From contig URFG01000006.1 of assembly GCA_900547095.1 (NCBI GenBank), positions 7,789 through 71,788 on the forward strand: a stretch of DNA of 64,000 nucleotides. The letters are read 5' to 3'. Below are positions 24,598 through 32,490 of the stretch, in pieces. Under the pieces are notes generated by a model, which worked only from the letters and a program-made list of their open reading frames with translations, was not told the DNA's origin and did no database searches. Position 1 is the first letter of the stretch; each line of letters opens with the position of its first letter. This stretch comes from an uncultured Oscillospiraceae bacterium. Lineage in GTDB: Bacteria > Bacillota > Clostridia > Oscillospirales > Acutalibacteraceae. Position numbers and translations under genes: made by a program.

Positions 24598-25752
24598 ATG
24601 GCGATGATTAAATGCAAGGAATGCGGTGAGGAAATTTCCTCCACCGCTGAATACTGCCCTCACTGCGGATTTAAAAACGAAGTCGTTTTATGCCCCGAGT
24701 GCGGCAAGGAAGTAAGTCCTAATGATATTTCCTGTCCTGAATGCGGCTGCCCTCTTCATAAAAAAAGTCCTGTAGGAGTGATAACTGAAAATCTTGACAG
24801 GATAACCGGTGAAAAATCCGAAACCTTTGTTTCTTTCAAAGATATTTTTAAAGGCACTTTTAAAAAGCACACGGAAAAGGATCTTGACGAAGTATTCGTC
24901 TGCGGATCGGATAAAACGACACCGGAAATCAAAGATATTAACCCGATGAATGTAAGCGCGTGGGTATATCTTAAAATATTTATATTTTTCCTTATTGCTT
25001 ATATCCCTTTAAGAATAGGATATCTTAGTTACGGCAATCCGAATTTCCTGCCGGGCCTGATAGTTGTTGGCGCGTTTGCAATGCCGGTTACGGTTCTTAT
25101 ATTCTTTTTTGAAATTAATATTTTCAGAAATATTCCTTTTTATAAAGTTATTAAATACTTTATATGGGGCGGAGCACTTTCACTGATATTTGCCATTTTG
25201 CTGTTTTCGCTCGGATTTAATACCGATATTTCCACTTATCAGGGCGCAATGATGGTCGGCCTTATAGAAGAAATACCAAAAGCGGCGGTAGTAGCGCTTT
25301 TCATATTCAAAAATAAAAAGAACAGATTTATTCTTAACGGTCTGCTCGTTGGAGCGGCTGTAGGCGCGGGATTTGCCGCATTTGAAACTGCGGGTTATAT
25401 CTATCGTTACGGCGCCGCTCAGGGTGTAGAAAGCATGCTTAACACTTTGGTTATCCGCGGACTTTTAGCTCCCGGCGGTCACGTTGCCTGGGCGGCAATC
25501 GAGGGTGCGGGTCTTATGCTTGCAAAAGGCTTTGAAACTATCAGCAAAAAGCACTTAAATGATAAAAGATTTTTGCTTGTTTGCCTGATACCTGTTCTTC
25601 TTCACGGAATTTGGGATACGCCTTTCAATCTCCCCTATTATCTTAAGCCTCTTATTCTCACAGTCCTTGCCTGGGTAGTAATTATCTATTTCATAAACTT
25701 AGGACTTAAACAGATAAACGACGCGAAAAAACTCGGCATAACAAACGAATAA
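24598..25752 (+). CDS. Zinc-ribbon PrsW-family intramembrane metalloprotease
   Basis: Membrane protease of the PrsW (Abi-related CAAX-protease-like) family. In B. subtilis PrsW makes the first cut in anti-sigma factor RsiW. The N-terminus carries two zinc ribbons (CKECGEE...CPHCG and CPECGKE...CPECG), followed by about eight membrane helices. Catalytic elements: EEIPKA in a helix (the EExxK motif), FAAFETAGY, a helix with GGHVAW, and LLHGIWD near the C-terminus. 384 aa. No sigma/anti-sigma pair is adjacent, so the substrate may be the preceding zinc-ribbon protein or unlinked. Confidence 0.85.
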   Translation: MAMIKCKECGEEISSTAEYCPHCGFKNEVVLCPECGKEVSPNDISCPECGCPLHKKSPVGVITENLDRITGEKSETFVSFKDIFKGTFKKHTEKDLDEVFVCGSDKTTPEIKDINPMNVSAWVYLKIFIFFLIAYIPLRIGYLSYGNPNFLPGLIVVGAFAMPVTVLIFFFEINIFRNIPFYKVIKYFIWGGALSLIFAILLFSLGFNTDISTYQGAMMVGLIEEIPKAAVVALFIFKNKKNRFILNGLLVGAAVGAGFAAFETAGYIYRYGAAQGVESMLNTLVIRGLLAPGGHVAWAAIEGAGLMLAKGFETISKKHLNDKRFLLVCLIPVLLHGIWDTPFNLPYYLKPLILTVLAWVVIIYFINLGLKQINDAKKLGITNE

Positions 25753-25770
25753 ACAACATAAAATCAATAA

Positions 25771-25812
25771 AAAAGTTCTGCGTACTTATTATAAAGTACG
25801 CAGAACTTTTTT
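25771..25812. terminator. Strong bidirectional terminator
   Basis: Perfect 17-bp stem, 25771-25787 with 25794-25810, 6-nt loop, with A tract before and T tract after. It separates the convergent PrsW and serine hydrolase genes. Confidence 0.93.
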
Positions 25813-25815
25813 AAT

Positions 25816-26745
25816 TCAGTCTAAATCAGTTGCCGCTTCAAACATTCTTTTGGAATATCCGTCGGAATCGTATCCAAGCCAAGCTACCACAATATTCTTT
25901 TTTGTATTTATAAGAAGTTCCTGCCCGAACATTCCGCCTTTGGAATAACAACCCGGCGCACTTTCTTTTAGTTCATAGCCGCGATCAAAAACTAAATTAC
26001 ACCATTTTTCGGAAATATACCTTTTTCCGTTATATGTGCCTTTTTCAAGATAAATTTGACCGAGCTTTGCCATATCCTGTGTGCGAAGAAATAGGCCTGT
26101 GGCTCCCATAGAATAACCCATTGGACAAGTGCTCCAAGCCGCCTCTTCAAATTCAAGCGGAACAAACAGACGCTCACGTAAAAAATCAAAAAGAGTTTTA
26201 TCTGATTTTTTGGAAACTATCCTCGACAAAAGATAATATGCCGCGTCGCTGTATTTGCTTTCTGCACCAGGAGTATTTGGCAGATCCGCTGAAAAAACAT
26301 TTTTTAAAAAATCGTTTCCCGATCCGTAATTCTCTCTGAATTTATTCACATTTTCCGCATCTATATCTAGAAATCCGCGTTCAATTCCCCAGCGGTGACG
26401 AATAATGTTATCCAGCGTGATTTGTTCCCATTTTTTATTTATATTGTAATTAATTTCATCTTTTAAAATATCTATAGGTCTTTCATCAACAGATAACAAA
26501 CCTTCATCAAAAAGCATACCGAGCGCCGTCACAGTAAATACTTTAGAAACTGAATAGCAATTATTTGTTTTGTTTGAAGGAGTTATTCTTTTAGTTACTG
26601 GGACACCGTTTTCAATAACTGTGATCCAATATAATCCCTTTTCTTTTTGTGCTTTTTTAATATTTCTTCTGCATAAGACATAACACATACCGCCTATTAA
26701 AAATTTTGCAGGAAAATAAATAAAATAAAAAGGTCCAAAAATCAT
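25816..26745 (-). CDS. Beta-lactamase-related serine hydrolase (class C/PBP4*-like)
   Basis: Serine hydrolase of the beta-lactamase class C fold. The catalytic SxxK is SVSK in NCYSVSKVFTVTALG (Ser about residue 64), and YSDAAYYLL corresponds to the YxN box with Asp in place of Asn. A clean KTG/HxG box is not evident; KGGMFGQELL is the closest. There is no obvious signal peptide, though the N-terminus is hydrophobic. The start is doubtful: ATG 26745 lies in the loop of the tRNA-Ser terminator and has no RBS; ATG 26688 is the next in frame. Substrate unknown; peptidase, esterase or degenerate protein are all possible. Confidence 0.75.
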   Translation of the reverse strand: MIFGPFYFIYFPAKFLIGGMCYVLCRRNIKKAQKEKGLYWITVIENGVPVTKRITPSNKTNNCYSVSKVFTVTALGMLFDEGLLSVDERPIDILKDEINYNINKKWEQITLDNIIRHRWGIERGFLDIDAENVNKFRENYGSGNDFLKNVFSADLPNTPGAESKYSDAAYYLLSRIVSKKSDKTLFDFLRERLFVPLEFEEAAWSTCPMGYSMGATGLFLRTQDMAKLGQIYLEKGTYNGKRYISEKWCNLVFDRGYELKESAPGCYSKGGMFGQELLINTKKNIVVAWLGYDSDGYSKRMFEAATDLD

Positions 26746-26760
26746 ATTGATTTTTGGACC
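26722..26760 (-). terminator. Terminator of tRNA-Ser
   Basis: Perfect 13-bp stem GGTCCAAAAATCA / TGATTTTTGGACC (26732-26744 and 26748-26760), 3-nt loop, followed on the minus strand by TTTTTATTTT. It begins 3 nt after the tRNA 3' end. Confidence 0.9.
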
Positions 26761-26762
26761 AT

Positions 26763-26854
26763 TGGCGGAGATGGAGAGATTCGAACTCTCGAACTCGTTT
26801 CCGAGTTACACGATTTCCAATCGTGCGCCCTCGACCGGACTAGGCGACATCTCC
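26763..26854 (-). tRNA. tRNA-Ser (anticodon GGA), CCA encoded
   Basis: Minus-strand class II tRNA of 92 nt. Acceptor GGAGATG (26854-26848) pairs with CATCTCC (26773-26767), with G73 and encoded CCA. Anticodon stem CACGA/TCGTG encloses the loop TTGGAAA, giving anticodon GGA for UCC/UCU codons. A long variable arm (AACTCGGAAACGAGTT) and the T loop TTCGAATC are present. It is flanked by its own promoter and terminator, so it is transcribed alone. Confidence 0.96.
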
Positions 26855-26867
26855 AGACGACTAAATT

Positions 26868-26896
26868 ATTATACATTAAAAGATATAAAAAATCAA
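26868..26896 (-). promoter_or_regulatory. tRNA-Ser promoter
   Basis: Minus strand TTGATT (26896-26891), 17 bp, TATAAT (26873-26868), 13 bp before the tRNA 5' end. Confidence 0.8.
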
Positions 26897-26910
26897 GAAA
26901 AATTTTTATA

Positions 26911-26946
26911 AAATTTAAAAGCGGTTTTTAAGATAAAACCGCTTTT
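26911..26946 (-). terminator. Terminator after ftsH
   Basis: AAAAGCGGTTTT (26917-26928) pairs with AAAACCGCTTTT (26935-26946), 6-nt loop, AT-rich tail on the minus strand. Confidence 0.8.
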
Positions 26947-26955
26947 AAAAACTTA

Positions 26956-28797
26956 TTATTCAGCCTGCATAATCGCTCTGAAATCTTCTCCCGAGATCTT
27001 TTCTTCATCAAAGAGAACTTTTGCAACTGCGTGAAGCTTTGGCATATGCTCATTTAGAATTTCAAGCGCTTTTTTATACTGAACCATTACGACCTTCTCG
27101 ATCTCTTCATCGATCAAAGAAGCGGTCTTTTCGGAGTAATTAGGCGTTGAAGAGAAATCTCTGCCTAAGAATACTTCGTTATTATCGTGACCGTATGTCA
27201 CAAGACCGAGCTTATCGCTCATTCCGAACTTAGTAACCATTTTTCTTGCAAGATCGGTTGCGCGCTCAATATCGTTTGACGCACCCGTGCAAACATCATC
27301 CTGGGTTAGCTGTTCCGCGGCTCTGCCGCCGAGCAAAGAGCAGATCTGCTCTAATATCTGATTTCTCGAAGTATGGCCTTTTTCCTCTTCGGGCAGATAC
27401 ATTGTATATCCTGCAGCCATTCCTCTTTGAATAATGGATATCTGATGAACGGGATCCTGCGTAGGCAGGAAATAAGAAACTATTGCGTGGCCTGCCTCGT
27501 GGTAAGCGGTGACCTTTTTATCCTTATCCTTAACCACATGGGATTTCTTTTCAGTACCCATAACCACTTTGATAGTGCCCTCTTCTATTTCTTCCTGAGT
27601 GATTGCCTTTTTGCCGTGCCTTACAGCAAGCAGAGCTGCTTCATTAAGAAGATTTTCAAGATCGGCACCCGTAAATCCTGAAGTGGATTTTGCGATAGTG
27701 GCAAGATTTACATCGGGACCTAAGGGCTTAGAGCGGGAATGAACCTTTAATATTTCTTCCCTTCCCTTAACATCCGGGTAATTAACAGTGATCTGTCTGT
27801 CAAAACGGCCCGGTCTTAAAAGAGCGCGGTCAAGAATATCGGGACGGTTTGTCGCAGCGATCACTATAACACCCTCGTTTATTCCGAAACCGTCCATTTC
27901 AACAAGCAGCTGGTTTAATGTCTGCTCGCGCTCATCATGTCCGCCGCCGAGACCTGCGCCGCGCTGTCTTCCGACAGCGTCAATCTCGTCGATAAATATG
28001 ATAGAAGGAGCGTTTTTCTTAGCCTCTGAAAAAAGATCTCTTACTCTTGAAGCACCTACGCCCACAAACATTTCTACGAAATCCGAACCGGATATCGAGA
28101 AGAACGGAACATCCGCTTCTCCGGCAACAGCTCTGGCTAAAAGTGTTTTACCGGTTCCCGGAGGGCCTACAAGCAAAACTCCTTTAGGAATTCGCGCGCC
28201 GAGTTCTGTGAATTTTTTGGGATTTTTCAAAAATTCCACTATTTCGGCCATTTCTTCTTTTTCTTCCTCGGCACCTGCAACATCGGCAAACGTTGTTTTC
28301 TTATTCGGATCGGCTTTTTTGATCTTTGCCTTGCCGAATCCGAGAGTTTTATCCGTACCCATAGTGGAATTCATACGGCGCATCATAAAGATATAGAATA
28401 CGATTATTCCGCCAAAAAGAAGAAGAGAAGGAAGCATATTCGTAAGCCAGGCGCCCTCTCCGCCGCGGACATAATTGAACGTTATCTTTTCGCCGTCGGA
28501 TTTAGCGTTTTTATTTATTTCCTTTACAGCGTCGGAGATATCCTCATAGAAAATGCTGTAATTTGCAACGGTGAAATGATGAATTTTCTTATCATCGGAT
28601 CTAAGCTTATAGCTAAGATCACCGTTGTAAAGATTAAGCTCAAATTCAGATATCTTATTTTGCTCGATCAAGCTGATAATTTCGGAATAATCGGTTTTCT
28701 CAGTGCTTCTTGAAAGTCTGCTAAGCATAAACAGAGAACTGCCGAGAATCAGTACCGATAAAACTATCAGCAAAATATTTCTTGTGTTTTTACTCAA
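26956..28797 (-). CDS. ftsH: ATP-dependent zinc metalloprotease FtsH
   Basis: Membrane-anchored AAA+ protease that degrades misassembled membrane proteins and regulators. Two N-terminal helices (about 7-25 and about 118-138) flank an extracytoplasmic domain; the AAA module has GPPGTGKTLLA, a Walker B IIFIDEIDAVG and the arginine-finger region TNRPDILDRALLRPGRFDRQ; the protease domain has HEAGH. 613 aa is typical. TTG 28797 is the start, with AAGGAG 11 nt upstream. It is the last gene of the rnj-rplI-dnaB-tilS-hpt-ftsH series; tilS-hpt-ftsH is a classic Firmicute order. Confidence 0.96.
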   Translation of the reverse strand: MSKNTRNILLIVLSVLILGSSLFMLSRLSRSTEKTDYSEIISLIEQNKISEFELNLYNGDLSYKLRSDDKKIHHFTVANYSIFYEDISDAVKEINKNAKSDGEKITFNYVRGGEGAWLTNMLPSLLLFGGIIVFYIFMMRRMNSTMGTDKTLGFGKAKIKKADPNKKTTFADVAGAEEEKEEMAEIVEFLKNPKKFTELGARIPKGVLLVGPPGTGKTLLARAVAGEADVPFFSISGSDFVEMFVGVGASRVRDLFSEAKKNAPSIIFIDEIDAVGRQRGAGLGGGHDEREQTLNQLLVEMDGFGINEGVIVIAATNRPDILDRALLRPGRFDRQITVNYPDVKGREEILKVHSRSKPLGPDVNLATIAKSTSGFTGADLENLLNEAALLAVRHGKKAITQEEIEEGTIKVVMGTEKKSHVVKDKDKKVTAYHEAGHAIVSYFLPTQDPVHQISIIQRGMAAGYTMYLPEEEKGHTSRNQILEQICSLLGGRAAEQLTQDDVCTGASNDIERATDLARKMVTKFGMSDKLGLVTYGHDNNEVFLGRDFSSTPNYSEKTASLIDEEIEKVVMVQYKKALEILNEHMPKLHAVAKVLFDEEKISGEDFRAIMQAE

Positions 28798-28814
28798 AGA
28801 CGAAAGACTCCTTT

Positions 28815-29354
28815 TTATTTATTATAAACTTCCGGGGAAAGAATTCCCACAAAGGGAAGATTTCTGTATTTCTCATCATAGTCAAGCCCGTAACCAACGA
28901 CGAACTCATCGGGGATAACCTTTCCGACATAATCTGCTTTAATATCGCTCTGGCGGTTGCCCGGTTTATCAAGAAGCGCGCAGACTTTAATACTTGCCGC
29001 GTTTCTCGCAAGCAGAAGATTTTTAAGATACGAAAGAGTAATGCCCGAATCGAGAATATCCTCTATAAGAAGTATGTCCATTCCGTCAGGGTTGATATCA
29101 AGATCTTTCTTAAATTTAACAACGCCTGTGGTTTTAACGCCGCTGTAAGAAGATACCGCCATAAAATCAATAATGCAATCGCATTTGATTTCTCTTAAAA
29201 GGTCGGACATAAAAACGACCGCGCCTTTAAGAACGCTTACAAGCAGTAATTTTTTACCGCTGTAATCCCTTGTTATTTTTTCTCCGAGATCTTTGCAGAT
29301 CTTTTTAAGCTCGTCCTCAGAAACAAGAACTTTTGAAATATCATTCTTATTCAT
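28815..29354 (-). CDS. hpt: Hypoxanthine-guanine phosphoribosyltransferase
   Basis: Purine salvage enzyme making IMP or GMP from the base and PRPP. The PRPP-binding motif LLIEDILDSGITL, the early LLVSVLKGAVVFMSDL loop and the C-terminal DEFVVGYGLDYDEKYRNLP segment are diagnostic. ATG 29354 has GGGGG 5 nt upstream; an in-frame TTG at 29366 would sit over that site. About 179 aa. Located between tilS and ftsH. Confidence 0.95.
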   Translation of the reverse strand: MNKNDISKVLVSEDELKKICKDLGEKITRDYSGKKLLLVSVLKGAVVFMSDLLREIKCDCIIDFMAVSSYSGVKTTGVVKFKKDLDINPDGMDILLIEDILDSGITLSYLKNLLLARNAASIKVCALLDKPGNRQSDIKADYVGKVIPDEFVVGYGLDYDEKYRNLPFVGILSPEVYNK

Positions 29355-29370
29355 ATTATCCCCCAAAATT

Positions 29371-30660
29371 TTACAGCCTTTCGGCTTTTAAGACTATTGC
29401 TTTTTTTGTTTGATCCGTAACGGCGCACCTTTGCGCTACACCTATACCGCATATCAGGATCACACCCTCGTCGTCGCAGACGACGGGAAGATTTTCCCTG
29501 TCCTCCGCAGGAACGGCGAATTCATTATATATTTTTTTTAGACTTTTTGTAACACCTCTACCCGAAAGCTTGATTTTATCCCCAGGCATTCGCGATCTGA
29601 TTTTCGGATTGCCTATTATTTTATCACAATCAAGCGCGTTATTTAAAAACAAATTATTAATTTTTTTATTCTTTTTTAAAAACTCTTCGGAAATTTCTTC
29701 AAAACAAGCACGGAATTTTGTTTTTTCTTGGGTTTCAGCCTTAAGAAGTCCTTTCTGCGTATAAAACACAGCCGAGCCTTTTACCATACATTTTCCGCCG
29801 CCAGAGCAGATACTCAAAGCATCGTTAATATGCTTGTTTTCCGGCTCTTTAACGCCGGAAACTTCCAGGAACTTAAAAATCAGTCTTTTTTTAACAGAAA
29901 CAGGCAGATTTTCAAAATCGGAAATATCGAGATTATTGTTTTTTAATCTTTTTTTAAACTCACGCTCACAGCACTTCGATATAAATTCCTCGTCTTCTCT
30001 TAAAGACATTCCCGCGCGCAAAGCGGCGTCTTCAAAAGAGGGATTTATCTTCTTTAAAAGCGGAATTATATTATGCCTGATATAATTTCTTGTGTATTTA
30101 TCTTCGGCATTGGTGCTGTCGAAAACAAACGGAATATGTTTTAATTCGCAATAATTTCTCGTTTCTTCTCCGGAGCAGAAAATCAAAGGTCTGATATATT
30201 TATCCCTTACAGGCGGAATTCCTCTAAGTCCCTTAGCCGAAGAGCCGCGCGCAAGATTAAATATTATCGTTTCGGCATTGTCCGAGGAAGTGTGGGCTGT
30301 CGCTATTTTATCGCAGGGAAGCCCGGAAAAAAAGTCATACCGCAATTTTCTTGCTGCAATTTCCGTGCCTAAGCCGTTTTCCTCAGCAAAAGCTAAAACA
30401 TCTTTTGATTTACAAAAAAGCTCTACGGAGTTATTTTTGCAGTATTCCCTGACAAATTCCTCGTCGCTGTCAGCCTCGCCTTTTCTTATTTTATGATTAA
30501 AATGAGCGGCGCAAAGCTCAAAGCCGAATTCATCCTTTAATTTTAAAAGGATATCAAGCAGAGCCATTGAATCGGCTCCGCCCGAAAGCGCAACGGCTAT
30601 TTTTTCGCCGCTTTTAATCATATTGAAATTTTTAATTGCGGATCTGACTTTTTCAATCAT
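29371..30660 (-). CDS. tilS: tRNA(Ile)-lysidine synthetase
   Basis: ATP-dependent enzyme that converts C34 of tRNA-Ile(CAU) to lysidine, switching its codon to AUA. The PP-loop motif ALSGGADSMALLD is at about residue 26-38 from the chosen start; AAHFNHKIR and the N-terminal domain's ATAHTSSDNAET-type segment follow, with the C-terminal TilS domain (NPKIRSRMPGDKI, KKIYNEFAVPAEDRENLPVV). ATG 30660 overlaps the dnaB stop (ATGATTGA); longer in-frame starts would read through dnaB. About 429 aa. Confidence 0.94.
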   Translation of the reverse strand: MIEKVRSAIKNFNMIKSGEKIAVALSGGADSMALLDILLKLKDEFGFELCAAHFNHKIRKGEADSDEEFVREYCKNNSVELFCKSKDVLAFAEENGLGTEIAARKLRYDFFSGLPCDKIATAHTSSDNAETIIFNLARGSSAKGLRGIPPVRDKYIRPLIFCSGEETRNYCELKHIPFVFDSTNAEDKYTRNYIRHNIIPLLKKINPSFEDAALRAGMSLREDEEFISKCCEREFKKRLKNNNLDISDFENLPVSVKKRLIFKFLEVSGVKEPENKHINDALSICSGGGKCMVKGSAVFYTQKGLLKAETQEKTKFRACFEEISEEFLKKNKKINNLFLNNALDCDKIIGNPKIRSRMPGDKIKLSGRGVTKSLKKIYNEFAVPAEDRENLPVVCDDEGVILICGIGVAQRCAVTDQTKKAIVLKAERL

Positions 30661-32035
30661 TTCTGAACACATCCACAGATGTAAATCTGGTAAACTGTCC
30701 GTCCCAATGCAGCTGAATTGTGCCGACTTCGCCATGGCGGTTTTTAGCGACAATGCATTCAGCCTTTCCGGGATCGCTCATATCCTCATCATCAGCTCTT
30801 TCGGCGTCATAATAAGTATCTCTGTAAAGGAATAAAACTATGTCCGCGTCCTGCTCGATAGATCCCGAATCTCTAAGGTCGGCAAGCGCCGGCTTATGGG
30901 ATTTGCCCTTTTGCTCCGTAGCACGGGAAAGCTGAGCACAGGCTATAACAGGCACTTTAAGCTCCTTAGCCATAATTTTAAGACTTCTCGTTATTTCGGA
31001 AACCTCCTGCACCCTGTTATCCGTTTGTCTTGCGGAATGCATAAGTCCGAGGTAGTCTATTACAACAAGATCCACCTTTTTCATTCTTCTTAACTTTGCT
31101 TTCATCTGCTGAACTGTGATATCGGAGGTTTCATCAAAATAAAGCTCGGTTTTAGAGAGCAGATCGCCCGCCTGGGCAAGCCTTGTCCACTCGTCGACCT
31201 CCAATTCTCCCGTACGCATTTTTTCGCTTTTTATTCCCGCTTCGCTCGATAAAATTCTTTGAGCGAGCTGATCCCTCGTCATTTCAAGTGAGAAAAAGCA
31301 GACGGTCTTTCCCTCGTTTACCGCGACGTTTCTTGCAATATTGAGCGCAAAAGAAGTTTTACCCATACCCGGTCTTGCGCCTAAAATAATAAGGTCGGAT
31401 TTATTAAGTCCGGTTATCATTCTGTCAAGATCGCCTATTCCGCAGGGAATGCCGATATAATCGCCTCTCGTCTGCGGATCGGTCATTTTTGAGAGCCTGT
31501 CAAAGGTTTCGGTTTCAATTACGCTTTTAATATGCGTAAGACCGCTTATTTCTCTTCCCGACCTTATCTCGAAGATCCTTTGCTCCGCGGAATCAAGAAG
31601 TCTGCCCGAATCCATTGAATTATCATTGATATCCTTTATTATACCGTTTGCGGCATTCATCAAAGCTCTTTGATAATATTTTTCGCGAACTATCGACACA
31701 TAAGTCATAACATTCGCGGAAGACGGAACGGTTTGAACAAGCTGTGTAAGATACGCTTTTCCGCCCGCCTCGTCATATGTTCCGTTCTGCTTTAATTTTT
31801 CAAGCAGGGATATAAAATCGATAGTCTGGCTAAGCTCATACATCGATGATATCGCGCTGAAAATTTCTTTATGTTGCGGAATATAAAAATAATCGGGTGT
31901 TATCCTGTCGCTTATTTCGTCAAGGCATTTAGGATCGGAAATAACAGAGCCTAATATCGCCTGCTCCGCTTCAACGGAATAAGGCTGCCTTAAACCGTCA
32001 ACATCTAGGAATAAACTGTTTTCGTTGCTCATCAT
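30653..32035 (-). CDS. dnaB: Replicative DNA helicase DnaB
   Basis: Hexameric 5'-3' helicase at the replication fork (the DnaC protein of Bacillus nomenclature). N-terminal primase-interacting domain (EAEQAILGSVISDPK), linker, and RecA-like core with Walker A ARPGMGKTSFALN, Walker B VVIDYLGLM and the DLRDSGSIEQDADIV motif. 460 aa, standard. ATG 32035 overlaps the rplI stop; a second Met follows directly. No intein is present. Confidence 0.96.
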   Translation of the reverse strand: MMSNENSLFLDVDGLRQPYSVEAEQAILGSVISDPKCLDEISDRITPDYFYIPQHKEIFSAISSMYELSQTIDFISLLEKLKQNGTYDEAGGKAYLTQLVQTVPSSANVMTYVSIVREKYYQRALMNAANGIIKDINDNSMDSGRLLDSAEQRIFEIRSGREISGLTHIKSVIETETFDRLSKMTDPQTRGDYIGIPCGIGDLDRMITGLNKSDLIILGARPGMGKTSFALNIARNVAVNEGKTVCFFSLEMTRDQLAQRILSSEAGIKSEKMRTGELEVDEWTRLAQAGDLLSKTELYFDETSDITVQQMKAKLRRMKKVDLVVIDYLGLMHSARQTDNRVQEVSEITRSLKIMAKELKVPVIACAQLSRATEQKGKSHKPALADLRDSGSIEQDADIVLFLYRDTYYDAERADDEDMSDPGKAECIVAKNRHGEVGTIQLHWDGQFTRFTSVDVFRND

Positions 32036-32472
32036 TCGGTTACCTTAACAGTGACTTTTGCGGAAATTCCGTTATAAAGCTTGATCTCCGCGGTGTATTC
32101 GCCGAAATTCTTGATATCTGCAACATTCATTTTCTTTTTATCCACTTCGATATTATGTTCGGCTTTTATTGCCGAAACTATCTCTTTTGAAGTAACGCTG
32201 CCGAAAAGCTTTCCGCCGTTAGACGATTTGGCTTTTATAGTAACGGATTTCCCGTTCAATTTTTCAGCCGTTGCTTTAGCGGCGGCGATTTCTTCTTTTA
32301 TATGGTGCTCTTTTGCAGCCTCTCTGCTTTTAAGCTCGCTCATAGCGGCGCTGTCAGCTTCAACGGCTAAATTTTTCGGGAAAAGGAAGTTTCTTGCGTA
32401 GCCGTCCGACACATTGCAAAGCTCGCCTTTTTTACCCTTTCCTTTAACATCCTGCAATAATATAACTTTCAT
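32032..32472 (-). CDS. rplI: 50S ribosomal protein L9
   Basis: Ribosomal protein binding 23S rRNA at the base of the L1 stalk and limiting frameshifting. The N-terminal domain (MKVILLQDVKGKGKKGELC, DGYARNFLFPKNLA) and the long connecting helix rich in Glu/Ala/Lys before the C-terminal domain (GGKLFGSVTSKEI) are clear. 146 aa. It sits between RNase J and dnaB; the gdpP gene often found upstream is not here. Confidence 0.96.
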   Translation of the reverse strand: MKVILLQDVKGKGKKGELCNVSDGYARNFLFPKNLAVEADSAAMSELKSREAAKEHHIKEEIAAAKATAEKLNGKSVTIKAKSSNGGKLFGSVTSKEIVSAIKAEHNIEVDKKKMNVADIKNFGEYTAEIKLYNGISAKVTVKVTE

Positions 32473-32490
32473 TTTCTTATCCCCTTTTCA

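Noticed and set aside
29371..30753. Longer TilS starting inside dnaB
   Set aside because: The extra 31 residues come from dnaB coding sequence in another frame; ATG 30660 at the stop overlap gives the normal N-terminus.
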